The translations under genes were made by a program, and so were the position numbers. Positions 46,006 to 58,351 of a DNA stretch of 64,000 bases are shown here, one piece after another. This DNA is from Apoderus coryli (taxonomy: Eukaryota; Arthropoda; Insecta; Coleoptera; Attelabidae): positions 3,658,001-3,722,000 of the forward strand of contig OU452204.1 in NCBI GenBank assembly GCA_911728435.2. Reading direction: 5' to 3'. The notes below the pieces were generated by a model that was given only the letters and a program-made list of their open reading frames with translations, made no database searches and had not been told where the DNA came from. The stretch's first letter is position 1. Each line of letters begins with the position of its first letter.

Positions 46006-46651
46006 CACAGCATTAATAAAATTTTAGAAAATTTTTCGTTAGCAAACTGTATTTCAATAATTTTATTTATCACATTTTTGACGCAAATGGCGTAAAAGTC
46101 ACAAGGAAAAAAAGTTAGGTTACAATTAAGGCAAGGGTCCCCCCCGTTTGCCCGCCTATGGTCATCCTTTTTTATGCAATTTCATGTCAGTTTACGACAT
46201 TTAACTAGGTAAATAAATATGCTACATTTGATTAATTCATCTTTACTCGTTTCGAAAATATTTCAAAAAAATCATCCTCAGGCAGTCATCTTTAACACGC
46301 TGTATCTTTGTAAGTAAGGACTTTTCGAAAAACGACAATTTAGGTTTTTTTCACAATTAGACGTCCCCAATTCGCTCACAAATTTTGACCACCTATTTTA
46401 GAAACCCCTTGTAGAATAAAAATGAGTCGACTCCACAAAATTGAATTTATAATTATTTCAATTGTGCCAAGTTACTCAACAAAGCACGTCACCATACATT
46501 TTTCGATATAAAATGCCATCATCAGTGATATACATATAATGAATAAGAAATCTTGACATAAATCATTTTAATTACATTTTGCGGAAAATTGTTTTGTTTG
46601 ATAAAATAAAATGTGGATTCTCACTTGATTCTCGAAAAATTACTACAATAC
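46006..46651. other. Non-coding stretch
   Basis: A run gggtcccccccgtttgcccg at about 46136-46155 stands out as GC-rich. No gene recognised. Confidence 0.35.
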
Positions 46652-46738
46652 TTTATGGGAAATAATAAAACTATAATAACAATTATTATTAAAATTCTGT
46701 TTCGTTACGCACGTCGTATATTTTTGATTATATTATAG
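46652..46738 (+). mobile_element. SINE, copy 3 (partial body)
   Basis: The block attctgtttcgttacgcacg, then tatatttttgattatatta, matches the body of the SINE at 1338-1551 and 50925-51164. The tRNA-like head and the 3' ggggcgacacaac are missing. Confidence 0.6.
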
Positions 46739-47949
46739 GCTTTTAGGGTATGCTCCTTACTCCTAATATGTTTATGAAAAATATCCCACAAATCAAAATT
46801 CTGTTGCTATTTTTGACGATGCCAAGCATTTGGTAAGTTTGACGAAACATACATTTATTTTTTCTGTTGCGAAAGCTTTTAATATTAGAATCGCCGTCTA
46901 ATGAGCAAATATTCAAGAAAATGAGGATTCATAATATTTTACAAAACATTAATAAAACCGTTATAGTGGCAATTTGGATCTTTAAATGGACCATGTTTTA
47001 ACATGAACATATATGTATTTAAAGAATTTATTTGCTTTGGAAATGTTCCACATTCCAGTGTACAATTCGCTGAAATTTAGATAAACGTAAATAATGAATT
47101 TTACTACATGTAATAATATGCAAATACTGGATAATTATCAAACAAGACAAATTTTTATTTTATTTTCCATAACCATATTTGGAATACACACATACCTAAA
47201 AATAAATTGCATCAAACACAATACATAAACACATTTGGATGACGTAGAAAAAGAACTTTTAATTCTATATTTGGTATAATAATATTCATTGCTGACTTTA
47301 TTATTATGTATATAAATGAAGACTGACTTGAAAAAAATTTGCGTCACAAAGCATGAAACGAAAATATCTCTTTTCAGTTTCATTTTACATTATACGTACT
47401 TGTTACTATTGTAAAGAAAGTAATAAAAATGTTGCTTAACAACGCATTAAGTTACTGAAAACTGTTTTATTTTGTTTCTATTTTTTTAAAATATGATTTA
47501 GTATAGTATATTATTATTTCAACTTAAATTAAAATTATTATTACTGACCGCTAATCGATACATTTTTTGGCATGATTTGCATGTCTCTAACGAATTACCA
47601 AAACTCATATTTCTCTTCTATTTTTGTTATTATTAACACAAGTTAAACGAATTTTATACAACCACAATTTCATTTAAATTATGGTTGCGATAAATTCTGA
47701 TGAAACGACACAAGATGGCGAGAAAATCAGAAAAACTACCCTAGAAATATCAAAATAGGACCTTTCTGTTATAAAAATTAACTTGTTTGCCAAGGGTTAC
47801 GGAACTGTGATCAATTCGCTAGAGAGCATTAAAAAATTACTAATAAGTACAGGCTGCGGAATAACTGTGTTCCTATTTTTAAAGTATAATAAAATGAATG
47901 TTATTTGAAATATAATTAATTTATTTATTTAACAGTGAATATACAAATT
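46739..47949. other. Non-coding stretch
   Basis: AT-rich, no gene or repeat boundary recognised. Confidence 0.35.
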
Positions 47950-49330
47950 ATTTTTCACGAGCCTTGGAGGGCGGTTACCAGTGCATGCCATCTACACCGA
48001 TTTTTCTAAGGCTTTCGACTGCGTGAATCATCATTTATAAGTTGAGGCGGATTGGCGAGACAGCACCGATGTTGACATGGTTGGAGAGCTACCTTGGTGG
48101 TAGATAATAATAATGACTTTATTGTGTGAAATTAATTACACAAAAGCCGAAGTTGAGGCTGAGCCTCCTATCTTAACGTTTCAATGAATTCCTTTCTCTT
48201 CCTATTTTTGTTTCACCAGGTGTCCCCCAGGGTTCTCACCTGGGGCCGTTATTATTTAACTTATTTGTTAATTATATCGGGCATTGTTTCATTAATAGTG
48301 AATTTAGGCTTTTCGCGGCGGACGACCTGAAATGTTACAGGCGTATTGGCGGTCCCACAGATTGTTATCTTCTGCAAGATGATGTTGTGAGATTTGTGCA
48401 TTGGTGTGAGATGTATGGTATATGTCGTTAAATATTTCTAAATGCGTTAGCGTTAATTTTAACTACTAGAACTAGAAGACCACTTTCGTATGCATATTTT
48501 ATTGATCATTCAGCTCTAAAATATAGATCCTCAGTCAGGGATTTGGGAGTTTACCTAGACACCTCTTTAAATTATATCGATCACCTCAGATATTCGACTT
48601 CCAAGTCGCTCAAAGTGTTGGGCTTCATAAAGCGCTGCTCTGCAGATTTTAGCAATGTCAACACAATTAGAACTTTGTTCACGCCGCTCGTTAGACCGCC
48701 TTTGGAGTATGCATCGGCGGTTTGGGCCCCGTCATGCCGTATTGCCCAGGTCGAGAGAGTTCAGCGCCGATTCCTTAGGTACGCTCACGTCAGGCTTGGT
48801 CGTCGGCGACCTACTGATTTTGTGATGGATTACGGTGCTTTGATGGATGAGCTGGGTCTCACAACGTTGAGCGATCGCGGGGTCGTCAGGGACTTAACAA
48901 TTTTGTACAAGCTGTTGAACCGTTTGGTGTATCGTCTTCCTCTGCTGTCCAATGTTGGTTTGCACGTGCCGTCCAGGAATAGTAGAGCCTCTCGGCTTTT
49001 CCACGAAGAGTTCCACCGTAGGAATTACGGACGACATCATTTTATCCCCAGAGTGATCAGTATGGCCAATTCTCGCACTTATTTGGACCTCGATTTCTTT
49101 GCGCCTATCGGTGAGTTTACTCGACGCTTGAGGTACCACCGTCGCAGTGGCGGTTTCGCGAGATTGTCCCATAAATTTTTTGTTGTCGTCCGAGTTCCTT
49201 TCCGATCCTTGCATGCGTTTTGCGAACGGCACGAGCATAATTGAAACTGTTTCATTAAATTAAATTATAAGTTTATATTTTTGTTGTTATATGTTTTACC
49301 TATGCTGTAATAATGGACTTTGTCCTTAAA
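47950..49330 (+). mobile_element. Non-LTR retrotransposon, CR1/jockey-like, interrupted
   Basis: RT blocks: IYTDFSKAFDCVNHH (about 47990), then an inserted fragment (48102-48202), VPQGSHLGPLLFNLFVN (48230-48280), a palm box reading FAADDLKCY (about 48310), then an open C-terminal frame 48543-49244: GVYLDTSLNYIDHLRY, SLKVLGFIKRCSADFS, PPLEYASAVWAPSCRIAQVE. A short A-rich tail (taaataaataaattt) follows at about 49327. The N-terminal RT and endonuclease are missing. The 3' frame of 233 codons is the longest undisturbed stretch. Confidence 0.75.
48102..48202 (-). mobile_element. ~100 bp 3' fragment of another retroelement
   Basis: It interrupts the RT between SYLGG and VSPGVPQG. Read on the minus strand it ends in aataaagtcattattattat, a tail like those of the neighbouring non-LTR elements, so it looks like the truncated 3' end of a separate insertion in the opposite direction. 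No target duplication was resolved. Confidence 0.5.
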
Positions 49331-50645
49331 TAAATAAATTTCAAATCTGATACGCAACGCTCGTTGTGTCAGACTAAACCTGCTTCAAGGAAAAACGGTT
49401 TACCTTGCTGCTGACGCTATCCCCACGTTTCGACGGCGCCGACCTGGTTTACTACTTGAAAATAGAGAGACAGTTATGACGCATCCTGTACACGGTGTCC
49501 CAAACTGGACGCGTTCTTACACGAACACCCTTTATTTGTTAGAAGATAGATAGAAAAAAAAACCAGGCGTCTGGAGCTCAAATTAAATAAGAAAACCACT
49601 GGTGCAAACAAAACTTTGCTATCTCTTATCGTTTGGTCGCTAGATGGAGATTCTTAAACTTCGTGGATTTCTTTTTTATTAATAAAAATTATTAATTTTG
49701 GTAAAAACTTTCTTTAGAGCCTTTGTTCCGTAGAATCCATTGCAATAGGCAGTTTTTTACGGGCGTTGTCGTGCACCACCCCAAACTCATTTTTTATATA
49801 GATTCTGTTAATAATTATTAATATTAAAAGAATAATAATAAAAACCTTGGCTCAGAGATCTAAAATTTTGAAGAGTGCGGCATAACTTTCAATTATAAAT
49901 AACTTTTCTTAATACCATTTTTTTTTCTTAATGACATTTTCGCGTATCTCGTCTAGAAAGGGTAGTATACGGGAGGACAAAAACGTTTTTTGAAAATTTG
50001 AAAGCCGTCAAAATTAATTTCAAACCAAGCAGGAGCTTAAATTTCAACTAGAAATTTTTTGTCATTTACAACAGTCGTCCAAATAATCTAGGGACACTCT
50101 GTAGTTTTTGTTCAAATGCTATGACAATTAAATGTATTTTAATTAATATCTAATTCTATCTCATCTATCTAATTTATTAAAAACACATCGTTGCTTTAAT
50201 ATTGACATCGAGCATTTCAGCCAAGCCTCGTATAAATTTTTCTGTGTGTGTGTTGGTTGGTACTTATTTAGTTTTAGGTATAGAAACAATTTAAACTGAA
50301 ATAATACGGAAATACTTGTGATTTCTCTCTTTCGAATGAAGTATAATTGTTGTAAATTTGCAATTAACATTTGCATAATTAATTGGCGCACAAATCTAAT
50401 TAATAGGAAAAACTGCCTTGACCTTGAAATAGAAACATCACAGCCAGTAATGTCGACAGGTTTACAGACGACATTATGAGTTTTAGAAGTAGTTAATGAC
50501 AACAAATAGGTAGGTATATTGTTTATTTTTCTGAAGTAAATAATATACTTTTTTACAATTAAATACACAATTTTTTACGTAGCGTTAGTTCGTGTAACTT
50601 TTGGTCTGACCTATTATACTTCCGCTATTGTACAGGATGTCCAAA
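49331..50645. other. Non-coding stretch, repeat-derived
   Basis: A GC-richer block at 49380-49460 (ttcgacggcgccgacctggt) and the transposon-end-like cacggtgtcccaaactgga near 49492 suggest fragments of DNA transposons. No gene recognised. Confidence 0.4.
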
Positions 50646-50716
50646 TTGGTTGAAATCGCTTTAGTCCTGTGCGGTTGTCTCCATCCGTATGACAGGGCTA
50701 AAGCGATTTCAACCAA
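50646..50716. repeat. 25 bp inverted repeat (hairpin)
   Basis: ttggttgaaatcgctttagt followed by cctgt (50646-50670) is the reverse complement, with one mismatch, of 50692-50716, with a 21 bp loop. A terminal-like tacaggatgtcc lies just upstream. Probably a small non-autonomous element. Confidence 0.85.
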
Positions 50717-50924
50717 AAACTAATGAGTTCATCCTAGGAGTCTCCCAAACTCATAATTTTCAAATAGCAGTAAGGGTTGATTGCTACCTCATTTATCTGC
50801 ATTTTTTATCTGCTTTAGAGCGAGCGAAGAAAAAAATTGCGTTTCAAATAACACCAGTTAGGTAGTTGGAACTTGGAACCTATCTTATTAGAATTATAAT
50901 ACAATAATTTGAAAGAGGGTTTTG

Positions 50925-51164
50925 TGACGTCATTGATAGAGCGTGCGCTTCGCATGCGGAAGGTTCTGAGTTCAAATGCCAGCTCTGACAATACTTTTTT
51001 TTTCTAATTTTTGAATAAAGTAGTTAGTTTGTTATGTTAGTTCATCGGAAATAATGAAAATAATACAATAATATTAATAATAATAATTAACATTGTTTCG
51101 TTACGCAGGTCATATATTGTTGATTATATTATATCATGTCGGGAAAGTATTGGGGCGACACAAC
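50925..51164 (+). mobile_element. tRNA-derived SINE, copy 2 (most complete)
   Basis: The head at about 50925-50990 contains gatagagcgtgcgcttcgca, then tgcggaaggttctgagttca, consistent with a tRNA (Ala-CGC-like) D arm to T arm with a B-box-like gagttcaaatgcc. The body and 3' end (ataaagtagttagtttgtta, ttcgttacgcaggt, ggggcgacacaac) match copy 1. The tRNA-like part cannot fold as a good cloverleaf, and the body follows it directly, so it is a SINE rather than a tRNA gene. Confidence 0.8.
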
Positions 51165-51179
51165 CGCCCTTAATGTTAT

Positions 51180-52345
51180 TTTTTTATTTTTTTTATTCCA
51201 TTTATTGTACATAAAGGTTTACAACCTTATTACAAGGAGCACGTACATTTTACAAGTTATTGATAAATACATCATTGTTATACCAATTACCCCCCTATGC
51301 TTAACCTAATGTGTGATCAGTGCAATTGAAACATAAAGAAAAAAAAAACATCAACAACCGCTTACAAACTATAAATAATACAATCGCATAATCATAAAAA
51401 GTACAATATACCTACCTAAAAAGATAGTTTAGTTACTCATTCAGCAGAAATGACCTTAGTTTTAGCATATTTACAAGATAGTTCACGATTTTTGTGAGTG
51501 TGAGTATGGAGCCAGAAGCCAGTGCATTAATCAAAACATCATCGTTCGATATATTTGATATATACGAACCTCGTACATTGCTATACAGAGGGCACTCGAA
51601 CATCAAGTGTGAGATAGTTTCAGGCCTGTTTAAATTACAAATTGTGCAGAATTCATCCATCTTTATGGTATACGAGATTCCGCGATAAGTTAGCCTTATA
51701 TAGTTTTTGCTGCTTGTTCTGATCTGTGCTATCAGTCTAGTCATATAGATAGGGCACCTGATCTCCAAGTAGGGTGGAAGAGCGTCATGATTAAAATACT
51801 TAAAGTAGTAGGGGTAAGACGACACTCCCGATCTTTGAAGATCCATCCGCCTCAGGTAAGAACGATATTTACGGAAGACCCGTTGAGTAGGGGCTTCGGT
51901 GTTCCACATGTCCAGGGAATCAGAGATTCGAAAGTAATGTTTAAGCTGCAAAAGCCAGTTGTATCTACAGTCAGCATCGTGATTGGTACTCAAACCCAGC
52001 AGTCTCAAGTAACACATCTTGTGCAGACGAGCATCGCTCATCCTTTTGAGTTTTCCTAGCCAAGAAAGAGCTGACCTCAATAGAACGTAACTAAGGGCAA
52101 CTGAATCGGGTTCGAGTCGAACGATGTAGTTTGGAGTATTTCGGGGTAATGACAGAAGTCTTTTAAAGTAACTGACCTGGGCTCGTTCTACTAAGGTGTC
52201 GTACCTCAATCCCCAAACACCTGCAGCATACGTTAATGAATTCAAGACAATACTCTCGTACAATTTGATTCGGGAGCCCCATGAGTTTAATTTCGAACGA
52301 GCCATCCTCGCGTCCGCTTTGTTTGACATCTCGTGAAATAGCCTG
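51180..52345 (-). mobile_element. Non-LTR retrotransposon C-terminal domain (5' truncated)
   Basis: One open frame on the minus strand (52329-51433): KLNSWGSRIKLYESIVLNSL, TYAAGVWGLRYD, LPRNTPNYIVRLEPDSVALS, and a zinc-knuckle CTICNLNRPETISHLMFEC near the end, typical of R1/CR1-type C-termini after the RT. The RT palm is missing (truncated at about 52345). The region downstream to 51180 is its 3' UTR. Despite truncation, 298 codons stay open, which suggests a relatively young insertion. Confidence 0.75.
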
Positions 52346-54327
52346 TGCTCAATGTTTCCTAAAAGTTAATCAGCACCTTTTAAAAACTAAAAGCCTCCAT
52401 ATACATGTAAAAAGTATTCTCAATTATTTTTAAATTATTTAATAATATCTAAAAACCACACCCAAAATCATTTATTATTTGTCGTCACATAAAACAACGT
52501 ATTTTTAACAGCTTAACGTCTCTCTTCTATTATATCTTGTTATCTTCTAATACTCCCATTACTCGTTCGGCCACCCTTGTTATATCGTAAACAAAACCTG
52601 TTTGTCTGGTGTGACGCGGAGGCGAACCACGTCGGAATGTACTTTACAGGGGATGATTGCTAACATACATATCTTATATTACATAATATGGAGATCTAAA
52701 AATTCTAATGTGTGCCACGGGGATACCATGTACAATTTTATGTTTCTTTTTGTTTCCTTAAATCTAGTTTTCCGTTTTCCCCAATGTAATGATTTTAAAT
52801 GAAACCAATCTTGTGATATGCTTTTTCATTTTATAAATTTTAGGTAAAATCTGTAGGTATGTTTTTAAAACTTAAATTTTCTTTAAAAAATCTAATGTGT
52901 CGCGTTTTTGGTGGTTTTAATAATATATTATTTACATACGTCGTTTTTGCAGTAGCGTTATATGTCCATTGTTAAGTTTCTAAAGTACTTTTTGACAAAT
53001 TTGAATTAAATATCTTTATGCTAATAGATAATTATAATTTTTTTCTCTTTGACCTCTTTTTTATAATTTTTTTTATAGTATTTTATTGATTTTAGGTCAA
53101 TTTGCAAATAATACTGCGGTTTTATGAAAGGCACATTGTATTTTTTAAGAAATGTCGAATAAATCTTGACGTTTCGATCATTTTTTAGTCTTTCCCAAAA
53201 TAGTCTAAAAGTAAACAATGATGGAATAAGTTAAAAATTTCCCTACAACTAAAAACATTTAAGTGAATATACCTGTATGGCATGAATATTGCTTAAGCAC
53301 AAATCAATAAACACATTATTACACAAAAATCTAACATATATTTTCCAAATTTTAGGCTATTACGCAGAATTGGAGTTAATTTGGTGAATTTCAGGATATT
53401 GCGAGGAATTTTCAGGAATTTCAAAGTATTGAAAAAAAAAAGGATATCTCTTAAGAATTGTGGGAAATTTCCTTCAAAGGGGAATCTTATTATATTAGCA
53501 ATTTCCCCCAAGCTATATTTTAGGTTATTTCGATTGCTTCTTTAACTCTCTTTCACCTAAATGAAACGCCAAGTTAAGTTTCACCAAAATTGTGTTTGGA
53601 AAACCCTCAAGTTCATATAAAATACTAAAAATGAAAGTTGATTGCTTAATACGTAGATATGGAATGAAATCTCGGTTCATAAAAAGATGAATTAACAACT
53701 TAAAAATACGTACTTAGAATAAAAAAGATTACAATTTCAAAATAGAAACCATAAATCATGGAACACTGGAAATCAAGGGACCAATCCAAAATTAAATGCA
53801 AAAAAATTTAAAATAAATGTTAAAAACGCATCCATTTTCACGAATCTGCACATCTTACGCACTATTAAGTATTTTTATTGGTTTTATTTTTTCGAACGCT
53901 CCTCTATATTATTAATATTATTCGTATGAATTTGATCTTTCAAAAATCTCCGAGCGAAAAATCTAAAGGAGTTACATTAGGATAACGTGGATGCCACTTT
54001 ACTGAACCATCAGTTCCTATCCACTTATCCGAAAATGCGTTTTCAAATAATCAACTATAGCTTTTTTCCGCCTAGTAGATCCGTTCTCAGCGCAAACCCC
54101 TTACCCCCGATCTAATTCAGAATCCCCAAATTATTTATTTGACACCTAAATTATGCAGACAGTACCTACGCATGTGTCAAATAGACGATATTGTAGATAT
54201 TCAAGACATCATACAGACCGAAAAGAAATGAACATATATGGTAAAATAAAAAATTCTCATTTATTTTTCGTCTGAAAAATAATAGTTCGGTTTAGTACGT
54301 AATGTGTCTGTTAGCGTCATTGCTTAT
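52346..54327. other. Non-coding stretch
   Basis: AT-rich, no gene recognised. Repetitive caggaattttcaggaatttc-like sequence near 53400. Confidence 0.35.
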
Positions 54328-54513
54328 TGTTGGAATATGAAATCACCCAATCCACTCACGTCACATTGTTACAAATACAATAATAGATTGTCAAATAAAT
54401 TAATAGATTGTCAAGCTAGTTTTTTAAATAGTTCTCGTTAATAAAAGTTAATATCTAGTTTTATAGTTGTATATAATTTGTAAAATATCCATAAACAAGT
54501 CTCTGCTGCATCA
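54328..54513 (+). repeat. 5' LTR
   Basis: 186 bp, begins tgttggaatatgaaatcacc and ends ctctgctgcatca. It differs from the 3' LTR at position 13 (a/g) and in gtatataatttg versus gtatatgatttg. It should contain the promoter; no TATA box is assigned. Confidence 0.95.
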
Positions 54514-54649
54514 GGTTATGGGCCCAGATCCAATATAAGTATAAATTCGACAAGCAAAATATCAGCAAAAATTTTTTCAAGTGTTTACCTATAAATCAAA
54601 AGACTGTAAGTGTATAAATTTTTGAATTTCCAAAGAAATCAATCATAAA

Positions 54650-56758
54650 ATGAACGCATACAGAATAGAACCTCTAAAGAGGAACAATTATGACACATGG
54701 AAATTACAAGCTGAAGCATTGTTAGCAAAATTGGGTTTATGGGACTACGTCACCGGTAAAATACCTAGACCAGAAGTTGAAAATGAAATAGGTATACAAA
54801 GTAAATGGGACACCGATGATTTAAATGCAAAATCGGAACTGATATTAATAATTTCACCTTCTGAATTAAAACAAGTAAAAAACTGTAAACGATCCAAGGA
54901 TGTATGGGATGATTTAAGTAAAAATTACCAAAGTAAAGGTCCTGCTAGAAAAGCAACTCTTTTAAAACAATTAATACTTCACAAAATGAATGATCATGAC
55001 GACATTCGCGATCATCTTGGAAAATTTATGGATACTGTTGACAAATTAGCAGATATGGAGGTAACAATCAATGCCGATTTGTTAAGTATAATGATGTTAT
55101 ATTCCTTACCACCATCATATGAAAATTTTCGAATTGCTATAGAAACTAGAGATAATTTACCAAGCCCAGAAAATTTAAAAATTAAAATAATAGAAGAAGG
55201 AGATGCAAGAAACAAGTGTGAACCTTCAACTTCGAAAGAGGGAGCATTTTGGTGTAATCAACAAAAATTTAAATATAATAAATTTCCAAACAAAAATAAA
55301 AATTCATATGAAACAAAGCCAAAATGTACACGCTGTAATCGTTTCGGACATTTTCAAAAAGACTGCAGATCTAAAATTTTGAATTCTAATACAAAAGAAT
55401 CATTATTTAAAATGGAAGAATGTTTATCAACAAATATAAATTTTGAAAATAACAATTCTTGGTGTTTGGATAGTGGATGGATGCACTTCACATATATGAG
55501 TAGTATAAAAGAAAATTTTATCGAATTAAACGAAAATCATAATGGAAAATTAAAATTAGCCTCAAATGAGAGTACAGCTGAAATAGAAGGTATAGGAAAT
55601 ATCAAATTAACAAACAATAAAAATAATCATATACTAAATTTGGCTAATACACTATATGTTCCAAATCTAAATACAAATTTACTTTCCGTGAGCAAAATTG
55701 TAAATAATGGACATACTGTAATTTTTAAAAATGAAAACGCAACTATTAAAAATAAATATGGATACACAATTTTGAAAGCAAATAAAGCAGAAAATGGTCT
55801 TTATTATTTCAAATCGAAAGAATTTCAAGACGTATCAAATCAATGTTTACAAAATGACGAAATTATGTCATGGCATAGAAAAATGGGTCATTTAAATGAA
55901 GCAGATTTAAAGCTTGCTTTAAACAAACAACTTCTAAAGGGTCTACAGTTCAATAAAAATTCCAAATTAGAAGATTGTGAAATTTGTATACAATTTCTTC
56001 AATCAGATAATGGTACTGAATACTGCAATAAAGAATTTGATAGATTTTTAATGGATTGTGGTATTCAACGTCGACTTTCAACCGTTCGAACTCCACAACA
56101 AAATGGTTTGGCTGAAAGGAAAAACAGAACGCTAGTTGAAAAAGCCAGATGTCTATTAATAGCCTCAAAACTACCTCAAATGTTTTGGGCTGAAGCTGTT
56201 AATACAGCGAATTATTTAGTTAATCGGTCACCATCCCGATCAATACAAGGCGAACTACCATATTATCGTTGGACAGGAAAAATTCCTTCTGTAAGACACC
56301 TTCATGAATTTGGAGCAAAAGCATTTATTATGAATAAAAATCCTCAAAAAGGAAAATTTAATTCTAAAACTAAACAAGGTATATTCATGGGCTATTCAGA
56401 AATTTCAAAAGGATATCGAATTTGGATGCCAGAAATGAGAAAACTGATAGTCAGTCGTGATGTTAAAATATTAAACAAGTTTGACGGAAAATATAGAAGA
56501 GAAAACGAAAGTTATGAAATGTTTTTAGAGAATTCAAATATAGAAAATAATGATAAAATAGTAATTTTACCTTCAACTTCTAAAACAGTTGATCAAAGTA
56601 ATATACAAGGCGATGAAGAATTCGAAGAAAATGAAATTACAAATGAAGAAATTGAAAACATCAGTGTTGAAGAAAGCAGACAGAAAAGCTCCAATTTGGA
56701 CAGAAGATTACGATATGTCTTATTTGTGTGCAGAATTCTCAAACATATGTTTTTCTGA
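54650..56758 (+). pseudogene. copia-type gag-protease-integrase frame
   Basis: 702 codons. Gag starts RIEPLKRNNYDTWKLQAEAL and has a CCHC knuckle CTRCNRFGHFQKDC at residues 226-239. The protease box reads WCLDSGW (Asp 274), where DSGA or DSGS is usual. The integrase zinc box has HRKMGH at 409-414 and CEIC at 443-446, but only six residues later comes SDNGTEY (Asp 453), which should lie some 85-95 residues further on: the first catalytic Asp region is deleted in frame. The downstream integrase (PQQNGLAERKNRTLVEKAR) and the GKGY-like GYSEISKGYRIW follow. A frameshift near 56680 ends it before RT. Confidence 0.9.
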
Positions 56759-57545
56759 TGAAGAAAATTCAGTAGAATGGCAGGAAGCAATAAAAGAAGA
56801 AATTAAAGCACATATACGTAACGATACCTGGATTATTGTTAATAAAAATAACAATAAAAAACCAATAGGCTGTAGAATGGTTTTAAAGAATAAATTAGCA
56901 GCTGATGGAAGTATCGAACCAAAGAAAGCTAGATTAGTAGCTCTCGAGGTTTTGCCCAGAAACCAAACATTGATTTCACAGAAACATTTGCACCTGTTGT
57001 AAAACTTAGTTCGATTAGATTTTTAGTCGCAATGTCTGTTGAAGAAGACATGAAAATTCATCAAATGGACGTAACGACAGCATATTTAAATGGAGAATTA
57101 GAAGAAGAAATATTTATGGAAATACCTTATAAATTAGAAAATTATTTACATGAAATTCTGTTAGAAGAGAGTCTAAATGAAGACAAAGAATTGTTCGAAA
57201 AAACAAGAAAAATGTTAGAAGATTTAAAAAGAGGGAGAAATGAGAAAGCATGTTTATTAAAGAAAGCGTTATATGGGCTAAAACAAGCTGGACGTCAATG
57301 GTACAAGAGGCTTGACGAAACTTTAAAAAAAATAGGTTTTAAATCTTCAACAGCAGATCCTTGTATGTATTTATATACGAAAGGAGGAGCAAAAATAATA
57401 CTCGCTGTATATGTTGATGATATATTAATTGCATCGAAATCTATGAATGCAATTCGAGATATTAAAGAAAAATTAACTTCAACATTCAAAATGCGAGATT
57501 TGGGCGAAATTAAATATTGTTTAGGAATAGAATTCAAAATGGAAT
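56680..57545 (+). pseudogene. copia-type reverse transcriptase
   Basis: Two frames. The first (to 57001) has EWQEAIKEEIKAH, GCRMVLKNKLAADGSIEPKK and ARLVA. After a frameshift near 56945, the RT core continues: TFAPVVKLSSIRFLV, MDVTTAYLNGELEEEIFME, LYGLKQAGRQWYKRLD and the catalytic box YVDD at 57410-57421 within ILAVYVDDILIASKS. A second frameshift near 57540 leads into the thumb and RNase H frame. The catalytic residues themselves are intact. Confidence 0.9.
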
Positions 57546-58335
57546 TTCAATAAATCAGCGAAAGTACATTGACGAAATTTTAGAAAAATTCAATATGACA
57601 AATTGTAAAATAGCAAGTACACCAATTATACCTGGAATAAAATTAACAAAAAATTCAAATAGTGGGCAAGATTTACCATATCAAAATTTAATTGGTGCAC
57701 TCATGTATTTATCTGTAGGGACCAGGCCGGATATAAGTTTTGCAGTAAGCTATTTAAGTCAATTTAATTCATGTTACGGTAGTGAACATTGGATTGCTGC
57801 AAAAAGAGTTCTTCGATATTTACAAGGAACAAAAGATATTAGTTTATATTATTCAAGATGTAATGATGAAATTTATGGTTTAACTGATGCGGATTGGGCA
57901 AATTGTACAATCGACAGAAGATCATATACTGGCTATGTATTTAAGTATGCCAACGCAGCAATTAGTTGGGAAGCACGAAAGCAACGAACAGTCGCACTCT
58001 CAACCGCAGAAAGTGAATATATGGCATTAACTGATTCTGCAAAAGAAGCCCTTCATCTGAAAAAATTAGCGAATGATTTGGGTATTAATCAAGAAAAGAT
58101 TATTATCTATAACGATAATCAAGCTGCAAAAATATTAGCTGTTAATCCAACAGTTAATTCAAAATCCAAACACATCGATATAAGACAACATTTTATCCGA
58201 GAAACTGTTGAAAGTGGTAGTATAGAAATTATGTATCGGAGAACCGAAGATATGGAAGCTGATATATTTACTAAAGCTCTATCTGGACCGAAACATAAGT
58301 ATTTAAGTTCGCTGTTAGGACTTCATCCACAGTGA
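57517..58335 (+). pseudogene. copia-type RT thumb and RNase H
   Basis: An open frame of 272 codons. INQRKYIDEILEKFNM and GTRPDISFAVSYLSQF belong to the RT thumb/connection. RNase H catalytic residues are visible in LTDADWANC, TAESEYMAL and YNDNQAAK, then KHIDIRQHFIRE. The frame ends at 58335, 16 bp before the right LTR, as expected. The ATG at 57517 is not a real start; this is the continuation of the polyprotein after a frameshift. Confidence 0.9.
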
Positions 58336-58351
58336 CGTTCGTGAGGAGGAG

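Noticed and set aside
45309..47383. Minus-strand open frames as missing upstream kinase exons
   Set aside because: They lack Ig-domain Cys/Trp patterns and suitable splice sites in the needed phase.
50925..50990. tRNA gene (Ala-like)
   Set aside because: The anticodon and acceptor stems do not pair well, and the sequence runs straight into a body shared with 1338-1551, so it is a SINE head.
57517..57553. Overlapping starts of separate copia ORFs
   Set aside because: The overlap reflects a frameshift within one polyprotein; the ATGs are not genuine starts.
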